Shown here one piece after another: positions 7,930 through 16,798 of a stretch of 64,000 nucleotides of DNA. The notes beneath the pieces are model-generated. The model had not been told where the DNA came from. It worked only from the letters and a program-made list of their open reading frames with translations, and searched no databases. This DNA is from Bradyrhizobium liaoningense (GTDB lineage Bacteria; Pseudomonadota; Alphaproteobacteria; Rhizobiales; Xanthobacteraceae). The translations under genes were made by a program, and so were the position numbers. Within the stretch, counting starts at the first letter, position 1. Every line of letters begins with the position of its first letter. The stretch is taken from NCBI RefSeq assembly GCF_018130785.1, contig NZ_JAFCJT010000033.1:1-64000 (forward strand), read 5' to 3'.

Positions 7930-8919
7930 CTAGTTCCCCGCCTTCTTTTCCAGCCGCATCAGCATCAACCGCGCCGCTGCGAGCACGAAGAACGTCAGCA
8001 CGAACAGCAGCAGGCCGAGCAGGATCAGGCCGGACTGGTGCAGGCCGTCGCTCTCGGCGAACTCGGATGCGATCGCCGCCGAGATCGTGGTGCCCGGGGC
8101 AAAGATCGAGGAGGAGATGCGGAACGAGTTGCCGATGATGAAAGTCACGGCCATGGTCTCGCCGAGCGCGCGGCCCAGCGCCAGCATGACGCCGCCGATG
8201 ACGCCGACGCGGGTGTAGGGGATCACCACACTGCGGACGACTTCCCAGGTGGTGCAGCCGACGCCGTAGGCGGCTTCCTTCAGCACCGGCGGCACCGTCT
8301 TGAACACGTCGACCGAAATCGAGGTGATGAAGGGGAGCACCATGATCGCGAGGATCAGCGCGGCGTTGAACAGGCTGAGATAGGACGGCGGCCCCGCGAA
8401 GATCGCGCCCAGCACGGGGACGCCGTCGAAGATCCTGATCATGAAGGGCTGGAAGGTGTTGGCCAGGAACGGGCCCAGCACGAAGAAGCCCCACATGCCG
8501 TAGATGATCGAGGGGATGCCGGCGAGCAGCTCGATCGCCATGCCGATCGGGCGGCGCAGCCATTGCGGGCAGAGCTCGGTGAGGAAGATCGCGATGCCGA
8601 GACCGACCGGAATGGCGATCAGCATCGCGATGAAGGAGGTCACGAGCGTGCCGTACATCGGTCCGAGTGCGCCGAGCACCGGCGGATCGGCAGACGGCGC
8701 CCAGCGCTGCGTCCACAGGAAGGAGAGGCCGTATTCCTTCATCGCCGGGAAGGCGCCGACGATCAGCGAAATGATGATCCCGCCAAGGATGAGGAGCACC
8801 GAGATCGCGGAGAGCCGCGTGATCCAGTAGAAGGTGATGTCGCCGAGCTTGAACGCGCTCAGGGCCTTGGCGCGGTCATATGGTCCGGCGTCGTCGATTA
8901 CATCGCTCTGAACGGCCAT
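7930..8919 (-). CDS. pstC: Phosphate ABC transporter permease PstC
   Basis: This partner permease of PstA has 329 residues from the ATG at 8919. An in-frame ATG at 8958 would add 13 residues. It has six or more hydrophobic segments, an EAAYGVGCTTWEVVRSVV coupling loop and the ALGRALGETMAV segment typical of PstC. The 143-base gap to pstS upstream makes an internal pstS-pstC mRNA processing or attenuation step possible, but no clear terminator is visible there. Confidence 0.96.
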   Translation of the reverse strand: MAVQSDVIDDAGPYDRAKALSAFKLGDITFYWITRLSAISVLLILGGIIISLIVGAFPAMKEYGLSFLWTQRWAPSADPPVLGALGPMYGTLVTSFIAMLIAIPVGLGIAIFLTELCPQWLRRPIGMAIELLAGIPSIIYGMWGFFVLGPFLANTFQPFMIRIFDGVPVLGAIFAGPPSYLSLFNAALILAIMVLPFITSISVDVFKTVPPVLKEAAYGVGCTTWEVVRSVVIPYTRVGVIGGVMLALGRALGETMAVTFIIGNSFRISSSIFAPGTTISAAIASEFAESDGLHQSGLILLGLLLFVLTFFVLAAARLMLMRLEKKAGN

Positions 8920-9062
8920 CTCTGCCACGCCGATCCCCTGTGCCCGTTTGATATACACTTGTTGTCGGTCTTGTTGTTGGTCTTGCGCTCCGGATGCGGC
9001 GCGAGGCCGATCCGGAGCGGAAGTCTTTTGAGATCCCGGCGCCGTGTCCGGGACAAGAGCGC

Positions 9063-10076
9063 TTAGCTCTTGATCTCGGCAGCCCAGGTCTTCTCGATCA
9101 GGGTCACGACGCCCGCGGGCATCGGGATGTAGTCGAGTTCTTCAGCCGCCTTGCCGCCGCTCTTGAAGGCCCAGCGGAAGAACTTGATGGCTTCCTGAGA
9201 GGCCGCCTTGTCGGTGGCGTCCTTGTGCATGAGGATGAAGGTCGCCGCGGTGATCGGCCAGGACTTCTCGCCGGGCTGGTCGGTCAGGATGACGTAGTAG
9301 CCCGGAGCCTTGGCCCAGTCGGCGTTGGAAGCGGCCGCCTGGAAGGCTTCGACCGTCGGCTGCACCGGCTTGCCGGCCTTGTTGACGAGACCGGTGTAGG
9401 TCAGCTTGTTCTGCTTGGCATAGGCGTACTCGACGTAGCCGATCGAGTTCTTGGTCTGGCTGATGTTGCCGGACACGCCTTCGTTGCCCTTGGCGCCGAC
9501 GCCAACCGGCCACTCGACGGCGGTGCCCTCACCGACCTTGCTCTTCCAGTCCGCGCTGGCCTTGGCGAGATAGTTGGTGAAGTTGAAGGTGGTGCCCGAA
9601 CCGTCCGAGCGGCGGACCACGGTGATGGCTTCCGACGGCAGCTTCACGTTCGGATTGAGCTTCTTGATCGCGGCGTCGTCCCACTTGGTGATCTTGCCGA
9701 GGTAGATGCTGGCAAGCGTCTCGCCGTCGAACACCAGCTCGCCGGGCTTCACGCCCTCGATGTTGACGACGGGAACGATGGCGCCCATCACCATCGGCCA
9801 CTGGACGAGGCCGTCCTTCTCGAGCTGCTCGGCCTTGAGCGGCGCGTCGCTGGCGCCGAAGGTCACGGTCTTGGCCTGGATCTGCTTGATGCCGCCGCCG
9901 GAGCCGATCGACTGGTAGTTCAGACCGTTGCCGGTCTCCTTCTTGTAGGCGTCAGCCCACTTGGAATAGATCGGGAACGGGAACGTCGCGCCGGCACCCG
10001 TAATGTCGGCAGCAAAGGCCGCCGTCGCCGATGCGGCGACCAAGCCGGCAGCGACGATAGTCTTGATGAAATTCAT
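9063..10076 (-). CDS. pstS: Phosphate-binding periplasmic protein PstS
   Basis: This high-affinity phosphate-binding protein has 337 residues. An N-terminal signal peptide (MNFIKTIVAAG to about residue 23, cleavage after AFA) is followed by the mature start ADITGAGATFPFP, a PstS hallmark. Anion-binding stretches include IGSGGGI and RSDGSGTTFNF. It is the first gene of the pst operon, with a Pho box about 100 bases upstream. Confidence 0.98.
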   Translation of the reverse strand: MNFIKTIVAAGLVAASATAAFAADITGAGATFPFPIYSKWADAYKKETGNGLNYQSIGSGGGIKQIQAKTVTFGASDAPLKAEQLEKDGLVQWPMVMGAIVPVVNIEGVKPGELVFDGETLASIYLGKITKWDDAAIKKLNPNVKLPSEAITVVRRSDGSGTTFNFTNYLAKASADWKSKVGEGTAVEWPVGVGAKGNEGVSGNISQTKNSIGYVEYAYAKQNKLTYTGLVNKAGKPVQPTVEAFQAAASNADWAKAPGYYVILTDQPGEKSWPITAATFILMHKDATDKAASQEAIKFFRWAFKSGGKAAEELDYIPMPAGVVTLIEKTWAAEIKS

Positions 10077-10174
10077 GGTGGTCTCCATACAGGGGAGCGA
10101 AGCGCCATCCGCGCCCGATCGCGCTCCCGTGCCGCCCCTTTAGGAGCGGTCGGCTGTGCTTTTACGAAGGTTTC

Positions 10175-10192
10175 GTGACAGCTGGATGACAC
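10175..10192 (-). promoter_or_regulatory. Pho box upstream of pstS
   Basis: Read on the minus strand the site is GTGTCAT-CCAG-CTGTCAC. These are two 7-base half-sites separated by 4 bases, each one base off the PhoB consensus CTGTCAT. It lies 99-116 bases upstream of the pstS start and fits direct PhoB activation of pstSCAB-phoUB. Confidence 0.8.
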
Positions 10193-10219
10193 ATTCAAGC
10201 ACTTGAAATCGCTTGAATA

Positions 10220-11518
10220 TCAGGTTTGAGCCGCGGTCTTTGCCTGGGGAAAACAGGCCGTGAAAACGGCGCCCTGCCTGGGCACGCTCTCGATCAAAAG
10301 CCGGCCGCGATGGCGGTTAAGAATATGTTTCACCAGCGATAATCCGAGCCCCGTCCCACCCTGCGAGCGGCTGTCGCCGACGTCGACCCGGTAGAACCGC
10401 TCGGTCAGTCGCGGCAGGTGCTCGGGCGCGATGCCGGGACCGAAATCACGGACCATGACCCGGATTTCCGGAGTTCCATCAGTGGCTGGCGCGGCAGCCA
10501 GCGACACGATGACACGTCCGCCCGACGCGCCGTATTTGAGCGCGTTCTCGACCAGGTTCTCGAACAGACGGAGCAATTCCTCGCGGTCGCCCGCGATCAT
10601 CACCGGGGTCTCAGGCAGATGGGTTTCGACCTCGACCTGACGCTCCCGCGCCAGCGGCTCGAGCCCGTCGGCGACCTGGAAGATGATCGGCAGCAGGTCG
10701 ACCAGGGTGTCGGGCCGCACATGGGCCGACAACTCGACCCGCGACAGCGAGAGCAGATCGTCGATCAGGCGCGCCATCCGGGTCGCCTGGTTGTGCATGA
10801 TACCGAGGAACCGCTCGCGCGCCTTGGGATCGTCCTTGGCCTGGCCCTGGAGCGTGTCGATGAAGCCCGACAGCGCGGCGAGCGGCGTGCGCAGCTCGTG
10901 GCTGGCATTGGCGACGAAGTCGGCGCGCATCTCCTCGACCCGGCGCAGCGGCGTCTGGTCGTGGAAGGTCATCAGCATGCATTTGTCGGCGCCGCCGAAG
11001 GTGGTCGGCACCGGCACCGGCGTGATGATCAGCTCCATCCAGCGATCGACCGGGACATGGTCGAGATAGGTCGCGCGCCGCGGTTCGGTGGTTGCAATCG
11101 ATTCACGCAGCGCCGTGATGATCTCCGGCGAGCGCAGCGCAAACTGCGCGAGCTCGTTCTTGCGCAGCGCCGGCGCAAGCTGGGCCGCGGCGGCATTGAG
11201 GTGGATGACACGCCCGGCGCGGTCGAGCAGCACCGCCGGATCCGGCATGCCGGCGACGACCGCGGCCACTGCCGCGCTCTCGACCGGGTTGACGCGGCGG
11301 GTGTCGTCGCGCGAGGCGGCATTATCGTGCAGCCGCCAGGGGATCAGCGCCGCAGCCGCGATGCAGAGGAACACCGTCGCCGCCCGCATCACCGACAATT
11401 CGCCGAGCGAGACCACCACCGACAGCGCCAGCGCCGCGGCGATCAGGATGACGGTCGAGTGCCGCAGCCGGTCGGACCAGGGCTGCGCGGAGGGCGAAGA
11501 TGGAGCGTCGATCGCCAT
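10220..11518 (-). CDS. phoR: Phosphate sensor histidine kinase PhoR
   Basis: This 432-residue membrane kinase has two N-terminal hydrophobic segments (about 20-62) and a PAS domain (about 85-185). The HisKA domain has the phospho-accepting H in NASHELRTPLAAL, and the HATPase_c domain has N-, G1- (DFGPGIAP) and G2-boxes (GGTGLGLSLV). It phosphorylates PhoB. It lies 143 bases upstream of pstS on the same strand and 32 bases after the UPF0104 membrane gene. Confidence 0.96.
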   Translation of the reverse strand: MAIDAPSSPSAQPWSDRLRHSTVILIAAALALSVVVSLGELSVMRAATVFLCIAAAALIPWRLHDNAASRDDTRRVNPVESAAVAAVVAGMPDPAVLLDRAGRVIHLNAAAAQLAPALRKNELAQFALRSPEIITALRESIATTEPRRATYLDHVPVDRWMELIITPVPVPTTFGGADKCMLMTFHDQTPLRRVEEMRADFVANASHELRTPLAALSGFIDTLQGQAKDDPKARERFLGIMHNQATRMARLIDDLLSLSRVELSAHVRPDTLVDLLPIIFQVADGLEPLARERQVEVETHLPETPVMIAGDREELLRLFENLVENALKYGASGGRVIVSLAAAPATDGTPEIRVMVRDFGPGIAPEHLPRLTERFYRVDVGDSRSQGGTGLGLSLVKHILNRHRGRLLIESVPRQGAVFTACFPQAKTAAQT

Positions 11519-11550
11519 CGGGGCGGGCTTCTCCTAAGGGGATGCGCCGG

Positions 11551-12606
11551 TCAGGCGCCGCTGTCGCTGCGCTCTCTCACATAGGCGGCTTCACGCGCCG
11601 GGCCGGGGTCGAGCTTGAGCGCCGCCTGCTGCAAGCGCTTCGATCGAGCGCCGATTATAACCTCGCGAAACGTCAGCAAGATTACAGATATGACGAAGGG
11701 GGAGAGATAGTAGAGAACGCGGAACAGGAGCATGCCACCCAGCAGTTCCTCGCGGTCCATCTGCCAGAGGCCGACCAGCATGGCGGCGTCGAACACGCCG
11801 AGCCCTCCCGGCGAGTGGCTGGCAAAACCAAGCAGCGTCGCCGAGACGAAGATCACGGCCACCACGACGAAGCCGAGATTGGGCTCGTCCGGGACCAGCA
11901 CGTACATCGCAAGCGCACAGAAGCCGAGATCGATGATGCCGATGGCGATCTGGAGCAGCGTCAGCGGGCCGCCCGGCAGCACCACGGTCCAGGGCCCGCG
12001 GCCGACCACCCGCGGCTGGGTCCAGACCCAGACCACATAGGCGACCAGCCCCACGATGATCATCATCGCCAGCATCCGGTTCAGCCAGGGCGGAAGCAGG
12101 TCGATCGAGGCAGCGGCTTCCGGATGGTAGGAGATGCCGAGGCCGAGCACCGCGGCATTGCCGAGCCAGAAGGTCAGGCCGGCGAGGAAGCAGATCTTTG
12201 CGACGTCGATCGCGTTCAGGCCATAGGCCGAATAGATGCGGTAGCGCACCGCGCCGCCGGTGAAGACGCTGGCGCCGACATTGTGGCCAATCGAATAGCT
12301 GGTGAAGGCGGCGAGCGCGTTGATGCGGTACGGCACATGGGCGTGGCCGATCGCGCGCACGGCGAACAGATCGTAGAAGGTCAGGGTAAAATAGCCCGCG
12401 GCCACGAACAGCGCCGCCATCGCAATCTGGCTCGGCTCGGTGCTCTTGATCGCTTCGAGGACCTCGTTGACGTCGATGCCCCGCAGCATGTGGTAGAGCA
12501 CATAGCAAGCGATGCCGATGACGGCGACGCTGATCACAACCCCAAGCTTATGCAGGACCTGCTTCTGGCGCAGAAACGTCGTCGCCCTGCGTATGGCTTC
12601 CAGCAT
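11551..12606 (-). CDS. UPF0104 / MprF-flippase-like membrane protein
   Basis: This 351-residue polytopic protein resembles the membrane half of lysyl-phosphatidylglycerol synthase MprF. It has roughly eight hydrophobic helices, the conserved SYSIGHNVGASVFTGGAVRYR segment and HSPGGLGVFD near the C-terminus. The aminoacyl-transferase half is absent, so it is likely a lipid-translocating or membrane-organising protein rather than a synthase. It is probably co-transcribed with phoR (32-base gap), which hints at a link to membrane-lipid changes under phosphate limitation. That link is inference only. Confidence 0.85.
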   Translation of the reverse strand: MLEAIRRATTFLRQKQVLHKLGVVISVAVIGIACYVLYHMLRGIDVNEVLEAIKSTEPSQIAMAALFVAAGYFTLTFYDLFAVRAIGHAHVPYRINALAAFTSYSIGHNVGASVFTGGAVRYRIYSAYGLNAIDVAKICFLAGLTFWLGNAAVLGLGISYHPEAAASIDLLPPWLNRMLAMMIIVGLVAYVVWVWTQPRVVGRGPWTVVLPGGPLTLLQIAIGIIDLGFCALAMYVLVPDEPNLGFVVVAVIFVSATLLGFASHSPGGLGVFDAAMLVGLWQMDREELLGGMLLFRVLYYLSPFVISVILLTFREVIIGARSKRLQQAALKLDPGPAREAAYVRERSDSGA

Positions 12607-13058
12607 CTAGACCTCGAACAACGCTTCAGCGGCCGGGGTGGCCGGCGGACAGGCGGACGACGCACAGGCACTCAACGAACCCTTGCCGCCGGCTCCGGCA
12701 TCGCGCATCCCCCCTGCCCCTCCACTAGCGCGTTTTGGGGCCGAGTGGAATTCGGCAATTCGAACAAAAACTCGTGCCTTCAATATTTTAGGCAGGGGTG
12801 CGGGCTCCTGAAGCACGGTTTGGCGCTTTCGGTGGCAAGACTGACGCGAATCTCCATGGCAATCCTGCGCAGTCGCCATGAAGTTTTGATGATTTCAACC
12901 GTACAATGTTCCGTCACGACTTAAGCCGACGTCAATCTATGGGCCGCCCCCGCCTGGCGAAAGAGGGCTGGTCGGAGCTGTTGCTCAGGGATTTCCGGCG
13001 GGCCGAAAGGCCGCGGCGATGGCCACGGCCTCAGGAGGCGATCAGATTCCGCCCCGGG
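12607..13058. other. Non-coding gap
   Basis: This 452-base stretch lies between the Rdx gene and the UPF0104 gene, both leftward. It should hold the promoter for the UPF0104-phoR unit. A frame open at 12607-12879 on the minus strand has no plausible protein character. I see no palindrome, Pho box or gene here. Confidence 0.6.
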
Positions 13059-13286
13059 TCAGTGCGACGCGGAAGTGACGGCGGCTACGAATTCGTCGGC
13101 ATCGGGAAAGTGGCCATTGGCGCGGCTGGCGACAATGCTGTCGCCGACCTTGACCTGGAAGATCCCACCCTTGGCAGGCACGAGAACTGCCTCCGGCGCC
13201 AGATGCTGCCGCAGCGCAGCAGCGGCGTCCTTGGCGCGCTTCTCGTAGCCGCAGGGACGGCAATGGATGATGGTCACATCAGCCAT
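13059..13286 (-). CDS. SelT/SelW/SelH (Rdx) family thioredoxin-fold protein
   Basis: This 75-residue small cytosolic protein has a CRPC redox motif near the N-terminus (IIHCRPCGYEKRA), the Cys-containing form of the SelW CxxU motif, and the family's GIFQVKVGDSIV strand. The function of bacterial Rdx proteins is not settled; a thiol-redox role is likely. It starts 11 bases after the dehalogenase stop and is the third gene of a TetR-dbjA-Rdx operon. An ATG three codons upstream (13295) is possible. Confidence 0.88.
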   Translation of the reverse strand: MADVTIIHCRPCGYEKRAKDAAAALRQHLAPEAVLVPAKGGIFQVKVGDSIVASRANGHFPDADEFVAAVTSASH

Positions 13287-13297
13287 CTCGCCCACCT

Positions 13298-14230
13298 TCA
13301 GGCGGCGCGCTGCTGGCGCACGGCCTCGCTGCCAGCGATCCAGCCTGCGACGGAGCGGCCGATCGCCTCAGGGTGATCCTCTTGAAGAAAGTGCAGCCCG
13401 GGTCCGAGGTGGACCAATGCGCAGTGCCTCAGCGAGGCTGCGAACCGCTCGGCGAATTCGGGCGCGACGAGCGCACCCGGCGTGCCCGAGAACAACAGCT
13501 TCGGATAGGACGATGCAGCGAGCGCCGCATGCGCGGATTGGAGCGCCTGGTAGACGTCGGCGGGCTCGCCCGCGATCGGCAGTTCGCGGGGGAAGGCGAG
13601 AACGGGGCGCCGGCTCACCGGCGTCGGGAATGGCGCGCGATAGGGCGCCATCTCGTCGTCGCCGAGCTTGCGGACGATGCCACCGGGCAGCACGCGTTCG
13701 ACGAACGCATTCGCCTCGAGGATCATCGCTTCGCCCTCGCCCGGCGTCCTGAATTTGCGGAACACCGCCCTCGCCGCGTCGGCGTGGTCCTGCTCTTCGG
13801 CGACCTCGGTGTGGTGAAAGTCCTGCCAGGTCGGCATCGGGCGGATGAACTCCATAAAGGCAAGGCCGCGCACGAAATCCGGCCGGCGCGCGGCGAGGTG
13901 GAACGCGAGCGCGGTGCCCCAGTCCTGCGCGATGAGATAGGCCGATTTGATGCCGCGCTGTTCGATGAATGCGTCGAGATAGCGGACGTGGTCGACGAAG
14001 CGATAGCCGATGGCGGGCTTGCCGGATTGGCCAAAGCCGACGAGATCGGGCGCGATGCAATGTGCGACCGGCGATACGAGCGGCAGGATGTTGCGCCAGA
14101 TATGCGACGACGTCGGGTTGCCGTGCAGGAACAGGGCAGCGGGCGCATCGCGATCTCCCGCCTCGCGATAGGCCATCGTGCTTCCCAGCACAGACGCTTT
14201 GAGAATCTCGATTTCGGTTGGCTTGCTCAT
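13298..14230 (-). CDS. dbjA: Haloalkane dehalogenase DbjA
   Basis: This alpha/beta-hydrolase cleaves carbon-halogen bonds in haloalkanes to alcohol and halide. The 310-residue protein carries the residues known for Bradyrhizobium DbjA at the same numbers: nucleophile D103 and halide-binding W104 in AQDWG, second halide ligand N38 in HGNPT, acid E127 and base H280. The insertion characteristic of DbjA (HHTEVAEEQDHA, 139-150) is present. Its ATG overlaps the TetR stop by four bases. Physiological substrate is unknown. Confidence 0.95.
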   Translation of the reverse strand: MSKPTEIEILKASVLGSTMAYREAGDRDAPAALFLHGNPTSSHIWRNILPLVSPVAHCIAPDLVGFGQSGKPAIGYRFVDHVRYLDAFIEQRGIKSAYLIAQDWGTALAFHLAARRPDFVRGLAFMEFIRPMPTWQDFHHTEVAEEQDHADAARAVFRKFRTPGEGEAMILEANAFVERVLPGGIVRKLGDDEMAPYRAPFPTPVSRRPVLAFPRELPIAGEPADVYQALQSAHAALAASSYPKLLFSGTPGALVAPEFAERFAASLRHCALVHLGPGLHFLQEDHPEAIGRSVAGWIAGSEAVRQQRAA

Positions 14231-14817
14231 GTCAGCTCCCTGAAGACGGATTGAAAGGCAATGGTCTTGAAACGTTCGAGGGCGTTGGGATTGCGGTCGA
14301 CCTTCATGCGCAGGATCGCGCCCTGCCAGGACGCGAGCAGGAAATCGGCGAGCTCTTCGGGTTCGAAATCGGATGCGATCTCGCGGCACGTCTGGGCGTC
14401 CCTGATGCAGGCGGCGAACGGCGTGCGCCATTGGGCGAAGATTTCGGCGAGACGGGCACGCAGCATTTCGCTGCTGGCTGATGCCTCCAGGCTGAGATCA
14501 CCGATCAGGCACCCGCGGCCATAGCCGTCGGCCTCGAGCCGACCGGTGATGATGTCGAGATAGCGGCGCAGCCGCGCGCGCGGCGTCAGCGAGGTGTCGT
14601 CGAGCGCCTCCGCGACCAGTCTCCTCGTGGTGTCGAAGTAACGGTCGAGCACCTCGGAGGCGAACACCTCCTTGGAGCGAAAATGGTTGGTGAAGGACCC
14701 CTGCGGCGCGCCTGCCGCAGCGGTGACGTCGCGCACGCTGGTGCCGTGATAGCCGGTCCGGAACATGACCTTCAGGCCGGCATCGAGGATGGCGTCTTTA
14801 AGTGAGGGCTTTGGCAT
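14227..14817 (-). CDS. TetR-family repressor upstream of dbjA
   Basis: This 196-residue regulator has an N-terminal TetR HTH (about 8-54: TSVRDVTAAAGAPQGSFTNHF) and a C-terminal ligand domain of the TetR_C_16/AcrR-like type. It is the first gene of the TetR-dbjA-Rdx operon and is coupled to dbjA by an ATGA overlap. A near-perfect 18-bp palindrome ends eight bases before its start codon, which suggests autorepression relieved by a dehalogenase substrate or product. Confidence 0.93.
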   Translation of the reverse strand: MPKPSLKDAILDAGLKVMFRTGYHGTSVRDVTAAAGAPQGSFTNHFRSKEVFASEVLDRYFDTTRRLVAEALDDTSLTPRARLRRYLDIITGRLEADGYGRGCLIGDLSLEASASSEMLRARLAEIFAQWRTPFAACIRDAQTCREIASDFEPEELADFLLASWQGAILRMKVDRNPNALERFKTIAFQSVFRELT

Positions 14818-14825
14818 CGGAATAC

Positions 14826-14843
14826 AATACGCACGTACGTATT
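14826..14843. promoter_or_regulatory. TetR operator candidate
   Basis: AATACGCACGTACGTATT is an 18-bp palindrome with only one mismatched pair (positions 7 and 12). It lies 9-26 bases upstream of the TetR start codon. Size, symmetry and position fit an autoregulatory TetR operator. Confidence 0.7.
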
Positions 14844-14940
14844 AGCGTCAAGCGCATTTTGATCGTTCGGCAATTTGCTTGCCGATCAGGCCGTTATCGC
14901 AATGTTGGATAGAGGCCCGCCCCAGAGCGAACCTGAAGAC

Positions 14941-15237
14941 CTAAGCCACCGGCTGGCTCCGCGAGACTACCCGGTCGCGCAGCCAGGCGCCGATGATGCA
15001 GCCGACGAGGTAGCAGGCGAACATGACCAGCCCGAGATCGAGCCAATAGCCGAAGCGGCCGGGCACCACATGCGTGAAGGAGGCCGCGACCAGGGCGACG
15101 GCAAGCACGGCGAGCCAGCGCGCGGTCACCTTCGAAGTGCCGTTGCCGCGCTGGACCACCGAGATCCAGCCCATGCAAAAACCCAGCAGCAGCGAGGCGA
15201 TCAGCCAACCCAGATGGAACGAGACGAGATAGGGCAT
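14941..15237 (-). CDS. Small four-helix membrane protein
   Basis: This 98-residue hydrophobic protein has about three or four membrane segments (MPYLVSFHLGWLIASLLLGF, WLAVLAVALVAASF, LGLVMFACYLVGCIIG). It has no recognised family name. The ATG at 15237 follows the ompA-like stop by two bases and has GAGG at good spacing; a GTG at 15243 would overlap that stop. It is translationally linked to the OmpA/BON gene and probably works in the envelope with it. Confidence 0.8.
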   Translation of the reverse strand: MPYLVSFHLGWLIASLLLGFCMGWISVVQRGNGTSKVTARWLAVLAVALVAASFTHVVPGRFGYWLDLGLVMFACYLVGCIIGAWLRDRVVSRSQPVA

Positions 15238-15239
15238 CG

Positions 15240-16634
15240 TCACCTCACCAGAAATTCGATGCGGCGGTTCTGCGCCTTGCCTTCGTCGGTGTCATTGCCG
15301 GCGAGGGGCTGCGTGGCGCCATAGCCGACCGGGGTGAAGCGGGTGGCCGGCAGGCCGGCCTTGACCAGATAGTCGATCACGGCCTGCGCGCGCTTCTCCG
15401 AGAGAGCCTGGTTGAAGGAGTCCTCACCATCGGCATCGGTGTGCCCGGCGACTTCGATATTGGTGGTGGGGCAGCGTAGCGCCGTCTCGATGAGATGGTC
15501 GAGAATGCCGGCGGAATCCGGGTCGATGTCGGCACGCTTCGTTGCGAAGCGGATCTTGCCCTTGTTTAGAAGCTCCGAGAACAATTGCTGGCAGACCGTG
15601 CCGTCGACCGGGCCCGCGGCAGGCTTCACCGTAATCTCCGGCTTGTACTGCCAATTCTTTGGAAAGTCCTTGCCGAGACCGCTGCGGATGTCGTTGGCGG
15701 CGCCCTCGTAGAGCGCATCGCCGGACAGCTTCACCTCGCGATCGGACACCACGAGCGTACCGGTCGACAGCCGCGACAGCGCTCCGAGCGCTGCGACCAC
15801 GGCAGTATTGAAGGAGCCGGGTGCTCCGATGCTGGCCTTGAGATTGTCGACGACCTTTTCGGTGAAGAATTTGCGCGACGCACTGGTCGCGATCGCCGCA
15901 TGCACGCTGTTGTCGGGCACGTAGCCGGTCAGCGTCACCGTCGCGGCGACCGGATCCTTGTAGGCCTGGAAGATGTAGGGCGGCGCCTTGATCTCGTTGG
16001 CGGCGATCGAAAAACCCTCCGGCAGGTTCTTGAGCGCCGCCGCAATCGCCTCACGGCCGCCGAGGTCGCGCGCCATGCCTGACAGATTGACCTTGGTGTC
16101 TGTTATCGTGATCTTTCCGTCCTTGAGCTTGCCGATCTGGTCGAGCAGCAGCATCGCGGCCGCCTCGAACCGCGGCGGCGCGCCGCGCGCCAGGCCCATC
16201 TGATCGGCGACCTCGACCCCGTTGACCTCCTTGCGCGCCGCCTCGGTCAGGCGCGCCTTCATCGACGGCAGGGGCGCAGAGCCGGACAGCGTCACCCGCA
16301 CCACGTCACGCTCGGCATTCCAGACGAAGGGCGTTGCTTCGGGAACAAGGCGGGTCCGGTCGTCGACCAGGCGCACGCCCGGGACGAGATCGACCGCCAT
16401 CACGGCATCGCGGCGCCCTTCCTCGGAAAAGGCGTCCGCGGCCAGGCTGACGTCCCGGCCGTCCACCGCGATCCGGGTCTTGTCCAGAACGGTCTCCTTG
16501 AGCGCTGCCGAACTGCGGGCGGACAGGTCCGCCTCGACGGGCAAGGTATTATTCCAGGCCGCAAATCCCCACATGACCGCCAGGGGGATCAGCCCTGGCC
16601 ACCATTTGCTGGCCCACCTGAAAAGCTTCTGCAT
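15240..16634 (-). CDS. OmpA-family protein with BON domains
   Basis: This 464-residue envelope protein has one N-terminal hydrophobic segment (about 12-28, an anchor or uncleaved signal). A long periplasmic middle carries repeated BON-like units (VTLSGSAP, ITDTKVNLSGMA, VTLTGYVPDN and similar). A C-terminal OmpA peptidoglycan-binding domain follows (about 350-464, VAGHTDADGEDSFNQALSEKRA and QNRRIEFLV). It probably links the inner membrane to peptidoglycan. It forms a two-gene unit with the following small membrane protein. Confidence 0.9.
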   Translation of the reverse strand: MQKLFRWASKWWPGLIPLAVMWGFAAWNNTLPVEADLSARSSAALKETVLDKTRIAVDGRDVSLAADAFSEEGRRDAVMAVDLVPGVRLVDDRTRLVPEATPFVWNAERDVVRVTLSGSAPLPSMKARLTEAARKEVNGVEVADQMGLARGAPPRFEAAAMLLLDQIGKLKDGKITITDTKVNLSGMARDLGGREAIAAALKNLPEGFSIAANEIKAPPYIFQAYKDPVAATVTLTGYVPDNSVHAAIATSASRKFFTEKVVDNLKASIGAPGSFNTAVVAALGALSRLSTGTLVVSDREVKLSGDALYEGAANDIRSGLGKDFPKNWQYKPEITVKPAAGPVDGTVCQQLFSELLNKGKIRFATKRADIDPDSAGILDHLIETALRCPTTNIEVAGHTDADGEDSFNQALSEKRAQAVIDYLVKAGLPATRFTPVGYGATQPLAGNDTDEGKAQNRRIEFLVR

Positions 16635-16798
16635 TCAACGACCCGAACTCTGGAACCGGAGACAAAACAAACCCTTGGCGGGCTGTCAAACCGGAAATGA
16701 TGCCCTTCCGAAGGCCATGCGTCGACAATTGGAATAACTTTTTCTTCAAGGGTTCTTCCGTAAGTTGAAAGTGGAATGCCAGAGTCCGCCAGCCGGTC

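Noticed and set aside
7924..9066. 380-codon open frame opposite pstC
   Set aside because: Composition is a charged Arg/Asp/Glu/His pattern produced by the complement of a membrane protein.
12607..12879. 90-codon frame upstream of the UPF0104 gene
   Set aside because: Low-complexity Ala/Gly/Pro-rich translation with no plausible start signal.
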